From: Anoplopoma fimbria
Taxonomy: Eukaryota > Chordata > Actinopteri > Perciformes > Anoplopomatidae
Assembly: GCF_027596085.1 (NCBI RefSeq)
Contig: NC_072454.1
Coordinates: 25,534,823 to 25,598,822, forward strand
DNA length: 64,000 nt
Direction: 5' to 3'
Of the stretch, positions 1 to 12,800 are shown piece by piece. The notes below the pieces were generated by a model that saw nothing but the letters and a program-made list of their open reading frames with translations, did no database searches and was not told the DNA's origin. Made by a program: the position numbers and the translations under genes. Within the stretch, counting starts at the first letter, position 1. Every line of letters begins with the position of its first letter.

Positions 1-75
1 AAGTTGTAGATAATAAAACAAATATGAATAATAATAAATAAAAAAATAATAACAATAATAGATTCTGCTGCGTGG

Positions 76-76
<1 letters not shown>

Positions 77-146
<70 letters not shown>

Positions 147-164
147 GTGTGTGTGTGTGTGTGT
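77..164. repeat. (TG)n microsatellite
   Basis: About 33 TG units, interrupted once by TAA at 143-145. It lies in TTC27 intron 14. Confidence 0.95.
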
Positions 165-310
165 AATCTAGACAAGGACTGTGAATGAAGGATGAAGAGT
201 GTTACATGAAAAAAGGACGGCTATTCTACATGAATTCCTTCCAGTACATATTGTCAGAGAGTGAAGTATAATGTTGCCTAAGATGACATTAAGTGCAGTC
301 ACCTGTGCAG

Positions 311-386
311 TACATCATAATTTGGAAAAGGACAAGTTTGTGCATGGAGAAATGCACAAACTTGTCCTTTTCCAAATTATGATGTA
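311..386. repeat. Perfect 35-bp inverted repeat (hairpin), 6-nt spacer
   Basis: The left arm at 311-345 begins TACATCATAATTTGGAAA and ends TTTGTGCAT. The right arm at 352-386 is its exact reverse complement. The spacer is GGAGAA. The structure lies in TTC27 intron 14, starting 34 nt after the exon 14 donor. Confidence 0.97.
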
Positions 387-420
387 GTTACTGACATTGT
401 GCGTGTGTGTAGGTACTTAC

Positions 421-519
421 ATCTGGCTCGAGTCCCACACACCTCCGGAAAGCCTTGGCAGCTCCCTCATAGCCCTCCAGGGCAAGGTAGGCACAACCAA
501 GAGAAAACCACACACCGAG
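421..519 (-). CDS. ttc27: TTC27 exon 14 (last exon inside the window)
   Basis: 99 nt, 33 codons (residues 556-588). Acceptor TATGTGTGCAG|CTCGGT, donor CCAGAT|GTAAGT. It encodes [18 protein letters not shown] then [15 protein letters not shown], a canonical TPR. The next exon lies left of position 1. Confidence 0.95.
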
Positions 520-3500
520 CTGCACACATAACATATATGGGGTGAATCTAAACAGGTGAATCCCTGTATAAGATCTATGCAAAGATATATTTTTTTATTA
601 AGCATTCTAAAAGCTGTTTACCAGCAAAAGTAACGGACTACTTTAATCCTACTAAGACTATGGGTCTTCTCAAAAAGGTGTAAAAGTGTAAAGGCAACCA
701 ACAATCATTCAAGGAAATTGAAATCCAATTGCTCAAACTATCTCAGAGGGTGGTAAGTCGTCTTTGGAAATAGCATCTTCATGGTTTGTCCCTGTGATAA
801 TGGAACCTCAAATTACTCTGAATTTATGATTTAAAAGCCATTGCCAAGCAGCTTCGGGCGCACTACCAGTAGTAGGTCTGGCCCTTAATTGCATGCAAAA
901 AAACAAAATTGTCAGATTTGTGATTGGGCCAACAAAATGCATATGTGTGGCTAAGTGTTAAGGTAAACGAGGAAAAAATTGTCTAGAGAAGCGTAGAGTT
1001 TTTCATATGTGGAATATGAGGTTTCCAGTAGTAAATTAATTATAAGTGAGCAATCATTTAATGGATTTTTTTTTTCTCTGAATTCCTATTCACTTAACCA
1101 GAATCTCAGTAGTTTTGGAAGTACAATTTCAAGTTTCACTTCAGTGCTTTATTGTACCTGCATGGTGTTGATTTTGAGCGACTGCTCAAAGCAGTCCACA
1201 CACTTCTGGAACTCCTTGCTGCGGAGGTGCAGCAAGGCTTTGGAGCGCATTGCTCTGGCACTGCGTCGCCCTGAAAGCTCCCACGCCAGGTCGTAGTACT
1301 GGTGGTCCCTCAATATGTCTCCCAGTAGGCAGTACAGACTGGGCCTCTCCTTCTTCTCCAACTCTCTGCGAACAATCTCCTCAGCCTGAAGCAAACAGTT
1401 GGGAAAGGAAACGGAAGGTCAGAGGGGAGGAGGAGACGGATGAGGACGGAGACATTCATTGGAAGCAGAAGGATATCAGAATAGAATGAAGAAAGGGACG
1501 AAGGGAAAGACGTAAAACTAATTGTGAGGCAGTGACAGTGATCTAGTAGTAACAGAATAAAGTGAAACAGGTGATGAGTAATGAAAGAACATGAACAACA
1601 AAGACAGAGAAGTGGAAAAAATGAGGTGTAAAACAACAGAGGTGATTTGGTAACAAAGTTTGTCAGAAAAACTAATTAAGACAGGGATTATGTTACCAGC
1701 TGTCACATAACCTGTGGACATTTGCACTTGGTGCACCTCACCATGCCACGACACGCTTTGGATTGCTCTTGGACGAGTTGAGGCTCACACTGTTGTGAAG
1801 GTGGAACAGATCATTTTCTCTTTTCAAATCCCTGTATCTTGATCTAGATTGTCAAGTGTGGCGGTCTAACCACTGAAAGGAGCCTTAGTTTCACTACATT
1901 CCTCTGCTGAATCCTACTGTCAGAGTCACGGCTATCCCTCCTGGCAAAAACTACATTCTGCTATTAAAGATAGTACACAAAGCTTGTATTACAGCGTGTA
2001 CACAGAAGATAATAAACCACACGCTGTCATGGTACTGTTGGCGCAGCTGCTAAAATAAAAGTTACAGGAACAAACACAACTATTAGGGCCATTACTGTGT
2101 ATTTGAAATTCAAACTACCATTCAAACAAGAAATCACATTCTATATTAAATCTGTCTAAATTCAAAGTTCATTGTGTGTAACTTCCAATGTTGTCTTAAT
2201 GCATTTGGCATAAAAGTAACATTCAATGATGCACATTGTTTGTTATCGAATTGAATGATTGGGGAATGCTACAGTTTTCATTCTGCTATACATGATCAAG
2301 AACAGATACACAACCAAGATGAAATGCAGAAAGCGTGCTGCGGATAATTATCTAGGCCAAAGTACAGCCACAAAATATCTGTTGTCATCACACAAAGCGT
2401 TGGCAAAACAAGTCCTGTGAATTGCATTAAACGGACGCCATAAATGTGATGGAGATTTGACGTAGCCACTGTACAGCTGGAACATGACACAGAAACAAGC
2501 AGTGGACCTCGGGTTAAGCATAACGGGCCACGTCTTGTGCTCCAGCTGGGTCAGCCGCCCGTTCAGTTACGCAAAGCAAACATTGATATAAAACAGAGAA
2601 TAGGGAGCAATAATGAACAGACAAAGACAATCAATGGATGTGAGGGAGCATTTTGGATTAGACACCAAAAATGAAAAAAATGTGTGTATCGAGGTTGGGC
2701 TATTTGTTTCCTTTATATCAAAGTGAATTACTGCAATGAACTAGAAGCAAGGCAAACCAGAGCGTTTCAGTATTGATAATTGGCTGATGGACATGATGGC
2801 TCTGAAGCACCAATCCACGAGAGGTTACCGTGCTGGAATGATCCTTGGAGCAAAACAACGCAGGGTTGCCCCGATAAACAATTGAACCAAGCAGAACTTT
2901 TGCTGGAATCAAACGTAACGTCATCCAGCAATGTGATGTTTTGAAACCAAACACTGGTGGATTATTTTGTAAGGCAAATGCTGTCTTTCTATAGTTCTCT
3001 TTCATAGCATTCGTTTTGTGTCTCACATTGGGAACGCCTACGGCGTGACCTCATCAGAACACAAGTGGGTTTTCGGTTTCTCTCCCTGCTTAGTTAGCAG
3101 GATGTAACAAAAAGTTGGATAGCCAGCAAGTAGAGAAGAAGCAAGTGATTAGTTTATGATTTTTTTCCTTTACATTTTTTCCTTTTCTCATGAACCACTG
3201 TAAAAATGCAAAGCACATGACTCACATGATTATATATTTCTATATATCCTAATCTTAATGCAGATCCAGATACAAACAAAAACATTTCCATTATCTATTT
3301 TTAAAATATCATATTTTCCCCCCAATTTCCCTTGTCTTTTGATAAAAAAGGGTCCCAATTTTAAAAAAGGAATCATGTAACCAAAAAAAAGCCTAACAAA
3401 TAAAAGTACAGTAGCAAACAGAAATCAATATGGAAATATTAACCTTTTGGGGATTGTGTGTTAGGGATGTAAGAAAAGCTACATTGCATTTCTTTAAGAT

Positions 3501-6500
3501 AAAATGTCCCTAAAATTACAGAAAAGAGGTGACGAGTCATAGTCTAGTCAAATAAAGAGGAGCAGCATTGAACAGAGACAAAACAACTCCAGGCAAATGG
3601 ACTGCCTTGTTATTTTGGATCCCGGCAACTACATAACATGGACTATTGGCTGGGACTACAACAGTACATGATTTACGAGGGGAGAAAGGGAGTGTTATTA
3701 TTAGGCAAAAAGACCTGGGTAATCCAATCTGAGAGCAGGCTGTAATTGAGTAATGGAGGCCTGGCAGCATGTAGGAGTCCCACTGAGGGTTCTGGACAGC
3801 CAGGATGAGGTAGACATTCAGGTCAGTGATCAGGCTCCACATACGTGATGTTTGCAAGTCTTCAGGGTAGGTCATGTCATTTAGAAACCTTTTTTGTTAT
3901 TTTTTTTTAACATTCAAAAGCAATCAATATATAAATGCTCTGAGATAAAATAAATAATTGAAATAACCCTTTATCTGTGGCTGTTGCAGGACTGTCATAA
4001 ATCCAAACATTTCATCTGGCCCAAATGAAATGATTGGATGGGCTACCTCCCTGTCCACCTACCAGCTGTGAGTACTAACAACGGCCATGTTCGTTGTAAC
4101 ATTCATCATGATCATTTTGGGGGAAGGTCTTTGGGATGGGGGCCTGAAGGGACGGGCTGTCAGTGTTGACGTCTTGGTGACTTACTCGCTAGATTAAACA
4201 ACTTTTGGAAGTAGTGCTGCTAGCTTCTTTCATTGAAAAAAAGTGGTGTCAACACTGGGCTGGTGTTTCAAAAGGTAGCTTATTCTTGCTGGTTTCTCCA
4301 AAGTTGATTTAATGAGTGTGTTAGTATCCAAGCATAGGAAGCTGCTTAGCCAGTTGTGTACTGGCCTATATGAATACTAAAACATACTATAGTGCCTCAT
4401 AGCCATGTAATGCATGTATTTTATGCTGACCGCATAAAAAAAAACACACACGATATGCTGTGCATATCAATGTTAATGAAAATACAATGCATAAAAAAAT
4501 CCAATTCTGCGCAGTGGCGATTAGGGTTATAAAACATTATTCAGAATTGATGGTGTCCAGTTTCATAGTCTCGTTAACTAGCCAGTGCCAATAAACATAA
4601 TATGGTTTATAATGGTCACGAGAGAGATATTCCAGAGATATTTTGTGGGATGATCATGTGACAGGTTCATATACATCACATAAGCAAATCATGTTATTCT
4701 TGTGTTTGATCTGCATGTTTGGCATTTTTCATGGAGCAAGATGAAGCAAATAAAAAAAATTACACTGCTCGCTTCAGCAGGAGTTTTGTTCCCTCTACAT
4801 TAGCAGAACAATGTCCTTGGCTGACACCGTTGTGAACTGGGATGGTAGATAAATACATCAAGATCCTCCTCATAATGATATAATAATGGTGATAAACCAT
4901 GGTTATATAAGCTATCAGTAGCATTCCTGTCAGCTAGAACCCATCTGGTTATTCACTTCTGGCCTCTCTTATTAACAAGACTCTTTCACTGTTTGTTTTT
5001 AGCAAAACTCTCTGTAAACTCCCAGGAGACTGGTACTTACCACGGTCAAAGTCAACCAGATCACATTTTCATGTTTGGTCTGAACTTAAACTCTTACCAT
5101 GTCTGCATGCATTTATACACTGAGTTGCTGTTTTTATACATTAATTGGCTGTTTAGGCATTTGCTTGTTAAGCAGGTTTACCAGTGAGTGCCACCTAAAA
5201 TGAGGCAACTGAGTGTCCGGTCAGACCTTCATCCAACCTTCAAAAGCTGCCTCTGTGCTGTCCACAATGCGCTGGCGCTTAACGGATGTGGGCTCTTATT
5301 CTCTGTAACATCCCTCATCCCCTTTTTTTCTCTACACAGGGCTGACATAGTGTTGACCGTGGCACAGGCAGTGCTTCCCTACCTTATTATGCATGGCATT
5401 GTAGCGGAAATCAACCAAGACATTATAAATCTCAGTGTCAATGAGCTATCAACTTCCTTCAGGAACTTCTCTCATGACCTATAAGGGCACTAAGTGGTAG
5501 ACCTCTGTTATTACACTGTGCCTGGACTATCTGAAGATACGACTTGGGGTAACTCTTGGGGTGACTCCATGTTTTATGACCACACCTTTCTGGGTTTTAT
5601 GAGCATTCACATTCCTGAGGACAAAGAGAAGCATCCAATTATAATAAACAAGTTAAAGAAACCTTTACTTGATATTTTAGTTCTAGTCATAGTAAATTCC
5701 TATATTTTATAATCTGTATTAAAACATCTGAGTTTATAAAGTTATGGATCGCTCCCTCGTGGTTCTGCCGGTTCTGCCTCTTCTCTGGTATTCAGTTCCG
5801 GCCAGTACGGCCCTCCTGTGCCGTCTAATGTGCTATGCAGCTCTGACCTGAGATGCACCAACGTGCTGAAGATTAATTCCAGCAACTATTGAGAGGAACA
5901 CACTCTTAAACTGGCAAAGATGCCCTTTTGACCCCTGCTGCTACAAAGGGGGGTGAAGAGACAACTCATCCTCGTGCTGAGAGAGATGAAGACGAGGAAG
6001 AACAGTTCAAGCCGAACCTCAACGAAGAAGACACCAGATTACGAAGATATCAGAGAAAGCTGAATCAACTGCCACTGAGCGAGAGATGGAAGAGTGTGAT
6101 TCAACAAATTACAATCATCCAACCAGATGCAGAGACCTTCAGAGGAACAGCCGCCATTCCATGCAGCTTTACCTCCAATCTGTCCATCAGAGGCGTCAGG
6201 TGAAACAATACCATTCACAGATGTAAACGAGTTTGATGCTCCTAGGCCAAGTAAATTTAAGTCACGTTATAAAATAATCTTAGATATAAATATCTTAGAC
6301 CAAAAGATCTAAATTAGATTTAACTTAAACTAATATAAAGATGCTTCAGAATCTTCCCTGGTGCTTCTCAAACTCTCTCTCTCGCTGCTGAACGGTGCCT
6401 AAATCAGTCAAACTAAATTTTAATGTAAAACGTCAATCGACGAAGTTAATCTATCGGTCAATGATATGAGTCACTGATTCTACCTGGTCACATTCAGTCC

Positions 6501-6809
6501 TTTTCATTAGTTGTGGTTCATTATTCTGATTAATTGATTAATATCACATTTTGAAGTTTTCCCTATTTTTCCAAAATAGGGTGGCGTCCATCTTAAGTTC
6601 TATGTCAAATTCTGTTGGGTAAACTAATGGTGGTAAGTTCGAGTACCATCGTTCTTTTATACTAATTTAAGGGTTTCTTAATAATAATTGAGTTATTTAA
6701 ACTAGTTACATATCCTGATATTAATTACTTATTTATTAAATCTGCTACCAGCAACAACGCTACAGCATATACACTTTTTGTAGTGGTGTATGTTGTCTGC
6801 TTGGGGACC

Positions 6810-6894
<85 letters not shown>

Positions 6895-9800
6895 CTTGCC
6901 ATGTTGGCCCAGCCTCTCATAGCAGATTACTACATCTTCCCAGAGCTCTAGCTTTTCATAAATGAGCAGAGCTGAACTGGTACAGCCGAGGTCCGTCAGT
7001 AGGGTGGCCAGCTGTTTCTGTAGAGCAGGAGAGAACAAGACTGAGAGGCTATGCAGTGTTGTCAACATGTGCACAGTAAAAATGATAACATACTGATGTT
7101 TAGCACAGATATTGTTTACCTTGTTCACCATCTTAGTTAAGCGTGTAAGCATGCATGTTAAGCATACGGCTTAGAATGATGATGGAAAATCATCAGTTTC
7201 CAGGTATCTGGTCATAAATCATTGATCGCCAAATTAATTACAATTCATCCTGAGGGGGACATGAAAGTCTATACAAAATTTCATTACAATCCATCTTATA
7301 CTTGTTGAGATATTACAGTCTGGACCAACCTTGTCTTCCCTGAAATCACAACACTGGTGTCTTAAAGTATTGACTATGAAATACTGACCTGTACTGTATG
7401 TTTGAAAGTTGTCTTTCATACCACTGATGAGTGTTGCCTGGTCAGCAGTGATGTAACATATACTTCACTATGTGATGTGTAGTTATACGCCTGAAATGTG
7501 CAAAACCAAAAGTAGTGCATAACTTATATAAATGCCTTCACTCCAAAGGCATTAAAATGGAATAGTTTTTCATAAAATCAAATTATGACACAGAAAAAAC
7601 AGAACCCCAACTCCAACCATAAATAGGCCTCCGGTGCTTTGTCACATGCAGGCCATGGTTCCCCAGTGTGGGAGAAATGCATCACAGCACCTGCTGCAAT
7701 CATCTGCCTCAACCCGCTTTCAAGTCCTCAGGCCGCAATATAAACTCTTCAATTCCAGCTTTATTGCAGTTATTAGATGCCACCTGGGTGATGTCTCCTC
7801 CCCCACTGATCCTCCCCTTCTCCAACACTCCTCTTACAATCTCTTGGACAAGTCTAAATCTATATTATATTACCATATTATTGCTTATTCTACTAACTGT
7901 TTTTCCAATTCTATTCTGCCTCCTATCATGGGAGTGTTAAGAGTGTCTAATGTTTGTCTTCAAACATCTTATGATGCTTGTTGGTTCAGCAAATGTGTCA
8001 CACCATGTCATTAGTGCAGTTTTTTGGTGGTTCCTGTGATACCCATATCCCACTCCCTCAGAGTTGTCACCCTCTGCAAAACTAATAACTGAAAAATTAA
8101 CATTTTCTAACTGAAAGCAAGTCAGACAGACTGTAATTGACCCAACAGTAATTACTTACACAGTAACAGGCAGAACATACTGTCTTTTTCCAAATGAAAT
8201 GGGCAAAGCGTCATGCTTTGGTTTTCTCCACGTTGAGGCAGAGCAGAAAGAGCACCAGTAAGAGAGCATTAGCTAACTACGTTTTTTTAGTGAAATGGCT
8301 AAAATGGTTTGACATGAAATTTAGTATTCAAGAGGATGATTCTTATGACTTTTCCCCTCACTGAATACCCAAATAACTTGTTTCCCTATTGACACCACCA
8401 AGTCAAAGTTTTCAGTTATCCAGTGAATTTCTAAACATCTACAAGATGAATTGCTACAATTTTTTTGGCCAAACGTCATGGTTCCAAGAAAATATGTTCT
8501 AAAGACATTGTCAAAGTTTAACTTACCCAGCGAATAGTTCTACATCTACAAAAGGGATTGACTTAAAATTCTGTACAGACATGCATGGTTTCCAGATGAT
8601 GTATCCTAATGACATTGTTGATCACCTGACTTTTCCTCCAAAGCAACCATGACATTGGAATTGTTGGTGTTACGCCATAGAATTTGGAACAGACAAATGT
8701 TTAGTCAGTCATTTCAATAATTTTGTTAATGCTCAAATACTTGCTTAGCGAATGACATTCCCATCATCCTCAATGGTTATCAGGCTCCTCTTCTGTGGAA
8801 CCAGGTTCCAATTTCAGTCCGGGGGGCAGACACACTCACCACTTTTAAGAGCAGGCTTAAGACTTTCTTTTTTGATAGCGCTTAGAGTTAGGGCTTGCTC
8901 AGGTTTATAGTTGGACTGGCTCAGCTTTATAGTTAGGGCTGGTTCAGGTTCGCCTTGGTCCAGCCCTTAGATATGCTGCTATATGCCTAGACTGCTGGGG
9001 GACTACCTAGGATACATTGAGCTCCTCTCTCCTCTTCTCTCCCTCCATCTTTATGTATACATGTCCTATTTATGCACATTACTGACTTTGCTTCTTCCCC
9101 GGAGTCCTTGTGCTTTTTCGCCTCGCAGGTTTCGTCCTGTCTCCTGCTGTGACCCGGCTGACACCCACTGCTACTACCATTATTATTATTATTATTAGTC
9201 AGATTACTATTACTATTCTCTATACCATTACTGCTCTTATCATTAGAATAATTCTTCTATATTCATTGCTGCTGTTATTATTAGTAGTCTTCATTTTTTT
9301 TCCATCATTATTCTGCTTACTACTCTTATTATATGAATAATTTATGTCATATACATTGAATGAAGCTTATTTAGGTTAGCTGCAACCCATCTTCACAGAA
9401 AAGTTAATTGAGTCCTATAATAAAAATCATTCAAATATGGAATGTGTTTTTCAAAGTAAAGTGTTTGCTACCTGGACTTCCCATCTTGGGGGGGCTTGGC
9501 AGAAGTAGAACCCCTTGAGCCGCTCGGTCACGGGACAGTTCTTATCTTCAAAATGGTCCACTATTGCCTGGAAGAGGAAAACAGAAGATGATATTCTGCA
9601 CCTGGGTCTGTTATCATTTTGTTAATTTGTCCACAAAGTGATATCCCAAAGTCAGGGAGGGCTGTGTAGAACATACAATGTGGGACTAGACAAGGAATAT
9701 ACACTGTTGATAACTAAACCCTATAACTGAAAAATCATCCAAGAAATATACCAGTTTTCTATATATTGGGTTAATAGCCACATTTCTAATCTCAGTTTTC

Positions 9801-12800
9801 AGCTTTTCTACAGATTCAAATAAAAGGTAAATCATCTCATTAAAAAAAATGTAGAGACTGATGTGTCAAATAGTCAAACCAGCAGTGAATACAAGGCTAT
9901 TCTGGAGATTACTACTGTTCACACTAAAAACAATCCTGCGTTAAAACAATGCAATGTGGTGGACTTGCCCAAGGTTCAGGTAAGTCATTAAATAAATTCA
10001 GGAAGACCAGTCCGAGTAAAACATCGATACGTTTGAAGGCTGATCAGATCAAGTGTTGTGTTTTTCACATTTGGCTCAGAAAATGTTCAAAACCTAAAAT
10101 TAGTTTTGACACATACAACTTTTAACAACTTTGTGCCAAGCTGGTTAGAAATTCTTAAAACTGAAGATTACCTTAGTCACCTAATAGCGCTGAAATACAC
10201 AGATATTGTGATTAACCATTAGTTAAAGCATACTATATATGGCATTATGTTGATTTATAGTGTATTTCATCGTACATGATATTTTCTGTTGGTATAGAAA
10301 CGAGGAGAATGGAATGTGTTTCAATTATTGAACCTTTTATAGGAAAAGCACTCCAACTACATAAAGTACTTCTAAGAAAATTACATTAAGTGCTTCCAAT
10401 TGTACTCTGAGTCCATAGCCTCAAGCCTGAAACTTTCGAGTAAAAAAACAGAAGAACAAGCCATGTTATATTCATTTATTTCAACATGAGTATAGCAACT
10501 GCCATCTTCCAGCCAGGGGTTTGAGTCCCATAACTTCTTCACCAGCTTTTCATTATCCCCTAATGACGTCTGTATTAAGTCTTTCACGGCCGTTATTGAT
10601 CAACATCCAAAATAACATTCAGAGCCAGGTCTAGATTTGCAGCTCTTTTTAAATAAGACATCCACACATGCAGATAAGATGACTCATACAGCTAAAGCTT
10701 GAAGCCACAGTCCTAATATTCTGGACAGGGGAATCTCTATATCTATATATCTATATATATATATATATATATATAGCGGGTGAAACAAATAAATTCTCTA
10801 TCACAGTGTTTTCACTGGCTGATTCACGGTAGCTGCCCTCCCTCTGCCCTTAACAGGTGTCTGAGGTTGTTCATGTTCCTGCTTATGGTTATAAGCATAT
10901 AGTTTAGCTAGCATAGCTTATAGCATCTCAGGTGTTACTGCTATTTTGTTTGTACCCTTGCAAGACTGGCAACTGGTGAGAAGCAACTCAAAGTCTGACT
11001 CCAACATGCCGGTTCCATTTTAGTGGGCATATGTAACACATATCCAGTAAAGAATTCCCTGAGAGGGACTGTTATACAGTTTAAAGCACTGTCTGGAGTT
11101 TGTCTACCTTTACATTTCCATGAATGGTTAAGTTTACCTGCCTTTTATAGAAAAATACCTTTAATTCTTCATTAGAAAAAGGCAGATTGTGAATCTTTAC
11201 ATGTAAAAAAATGTTTCCAGTACTCTTAAGGTAAAATATAAATGCATCCCCCAACACATCTCCTTACCTGCGTTTGCATCATGGCTCTCTCGACACATCG
11301 GGAATTCCCTTTCTCCAGTTTGGTCCTGAGGCAAAGTGCTGTGACTTCTACAGCCCAGAACTTAGGCTGGTACAGAATACACTGCAGACAGACAAGGGAG
11401 GCACAAAGTGTATGAGAATCTTTTAGACCGGATCACATGGTAAAAACTTGTTTTGACCCTCCTAGCATCATATTGTACCAAATGTATTTTTATTTTTTTT
11501 ACATTTCAAGCTTCTAATGAGGTTTTAGAATGAAGCTTTAATGTCTGTTATCGTATGTTAAGACTTCATCACCCCAAAAAAATAAAAGCAAACAAAATAC
11601 TCAATTTAAATGAAGTGATTCATCAAAGTAAATTAGTTAGTGTTTTTTTATTTTTTATTATATAATCACTCTTTAGTGAAAATAACTCGTCAGTTTCATT
11701 AGATTGCTTTTAGACCACCCTTTAATGCAGGTGCACGTCTTTGTCACTTTGCAGTTTTTTTTATATCTATTAAGCTACAGTCAGTGCAACTTACCACTTC
11801 CTGCAAATGTTTATTTTAAAAGTACCAGTTAAGTGAGGGTTAATGCACTTTGAGTTATTGGAAGATTTATAATGTGTGCAGGAAAGATAGAGTTATTGAC
11901 AGAAGCAATGCTTAACTACCACAAACTAAGACAAAGCCATTGCTGCCACTGCGTCTCCTAATGTTTTTTTCTACACGTTAATCTATACGAGGCAGTTTTA
12001 TAACGTGGTTTGATTAAAGAGAATGACCATCCGTTCAGGAGACTAAAAGTTGACCCACACTGGAAAACCACCCCTCCTAAGACATACATCTTCTTAAAAA
12101 AAGAAATGTACAAGTATAGTTTTGTGATCATCAGAAAATAACAAAGATATTCACAATTTCAATACTTTTGATACAAAATTAAAAAAATGCAAATTAGTTG
12201 TTTTTTTTGTCCTTGAACCTTAATCTGCAAAATTGCATAAACCACAAAAAAAGAAAAAAAATCCAAGCTAAGAAATCATAACTTGCTTGAAATATATGAT
12301 ATTTGTATACTTTATTTGACAGTTGGTGCTAGTCTATCATTTGACAGTGGTTAGAGTTATGACATGTTGTCAAGATATTTTTACTTTTTGAAGCAGAGAA
12401 GGGTGACAGCCCTGCAGTGGCTTTTCTTCCAATGAAGAATGTACAATATGCTGAATTTACCATGTGAGCCGTTACAGTAGGTTTAAAGCCTTTAAGCAGC
12501 CAATATGGAAAACTCCCTGACTTTATTTGTTGAATTTTTATTTGAAAGACAAGCAGGTAAGTTTCATTGACTGTAGCTTTGAAGCAATCGCAAAAGATGG
12601 CAAAATGGAACCAATTAGAAATAATTATGGAATAAAAGTAGTATCGATGTTTTTTTTACCTGATCTTTATAAGCAACTATACTGAATTCGTTTTTTTTAT
12701 TTCCATCATTTGTGCCTTTGCAATTACAAGCATCAACAGTTAATACAAGCATTAACAGTATAATGTTTTGGGACAAAAATGTGTGATGTGCAAGTGCACT

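Noticed and set aside
7634..8014. 126-codon plus-strand frame
   Set aside because: No domain, intronic, and an overlapping frame in another register is equally open; probably chance.
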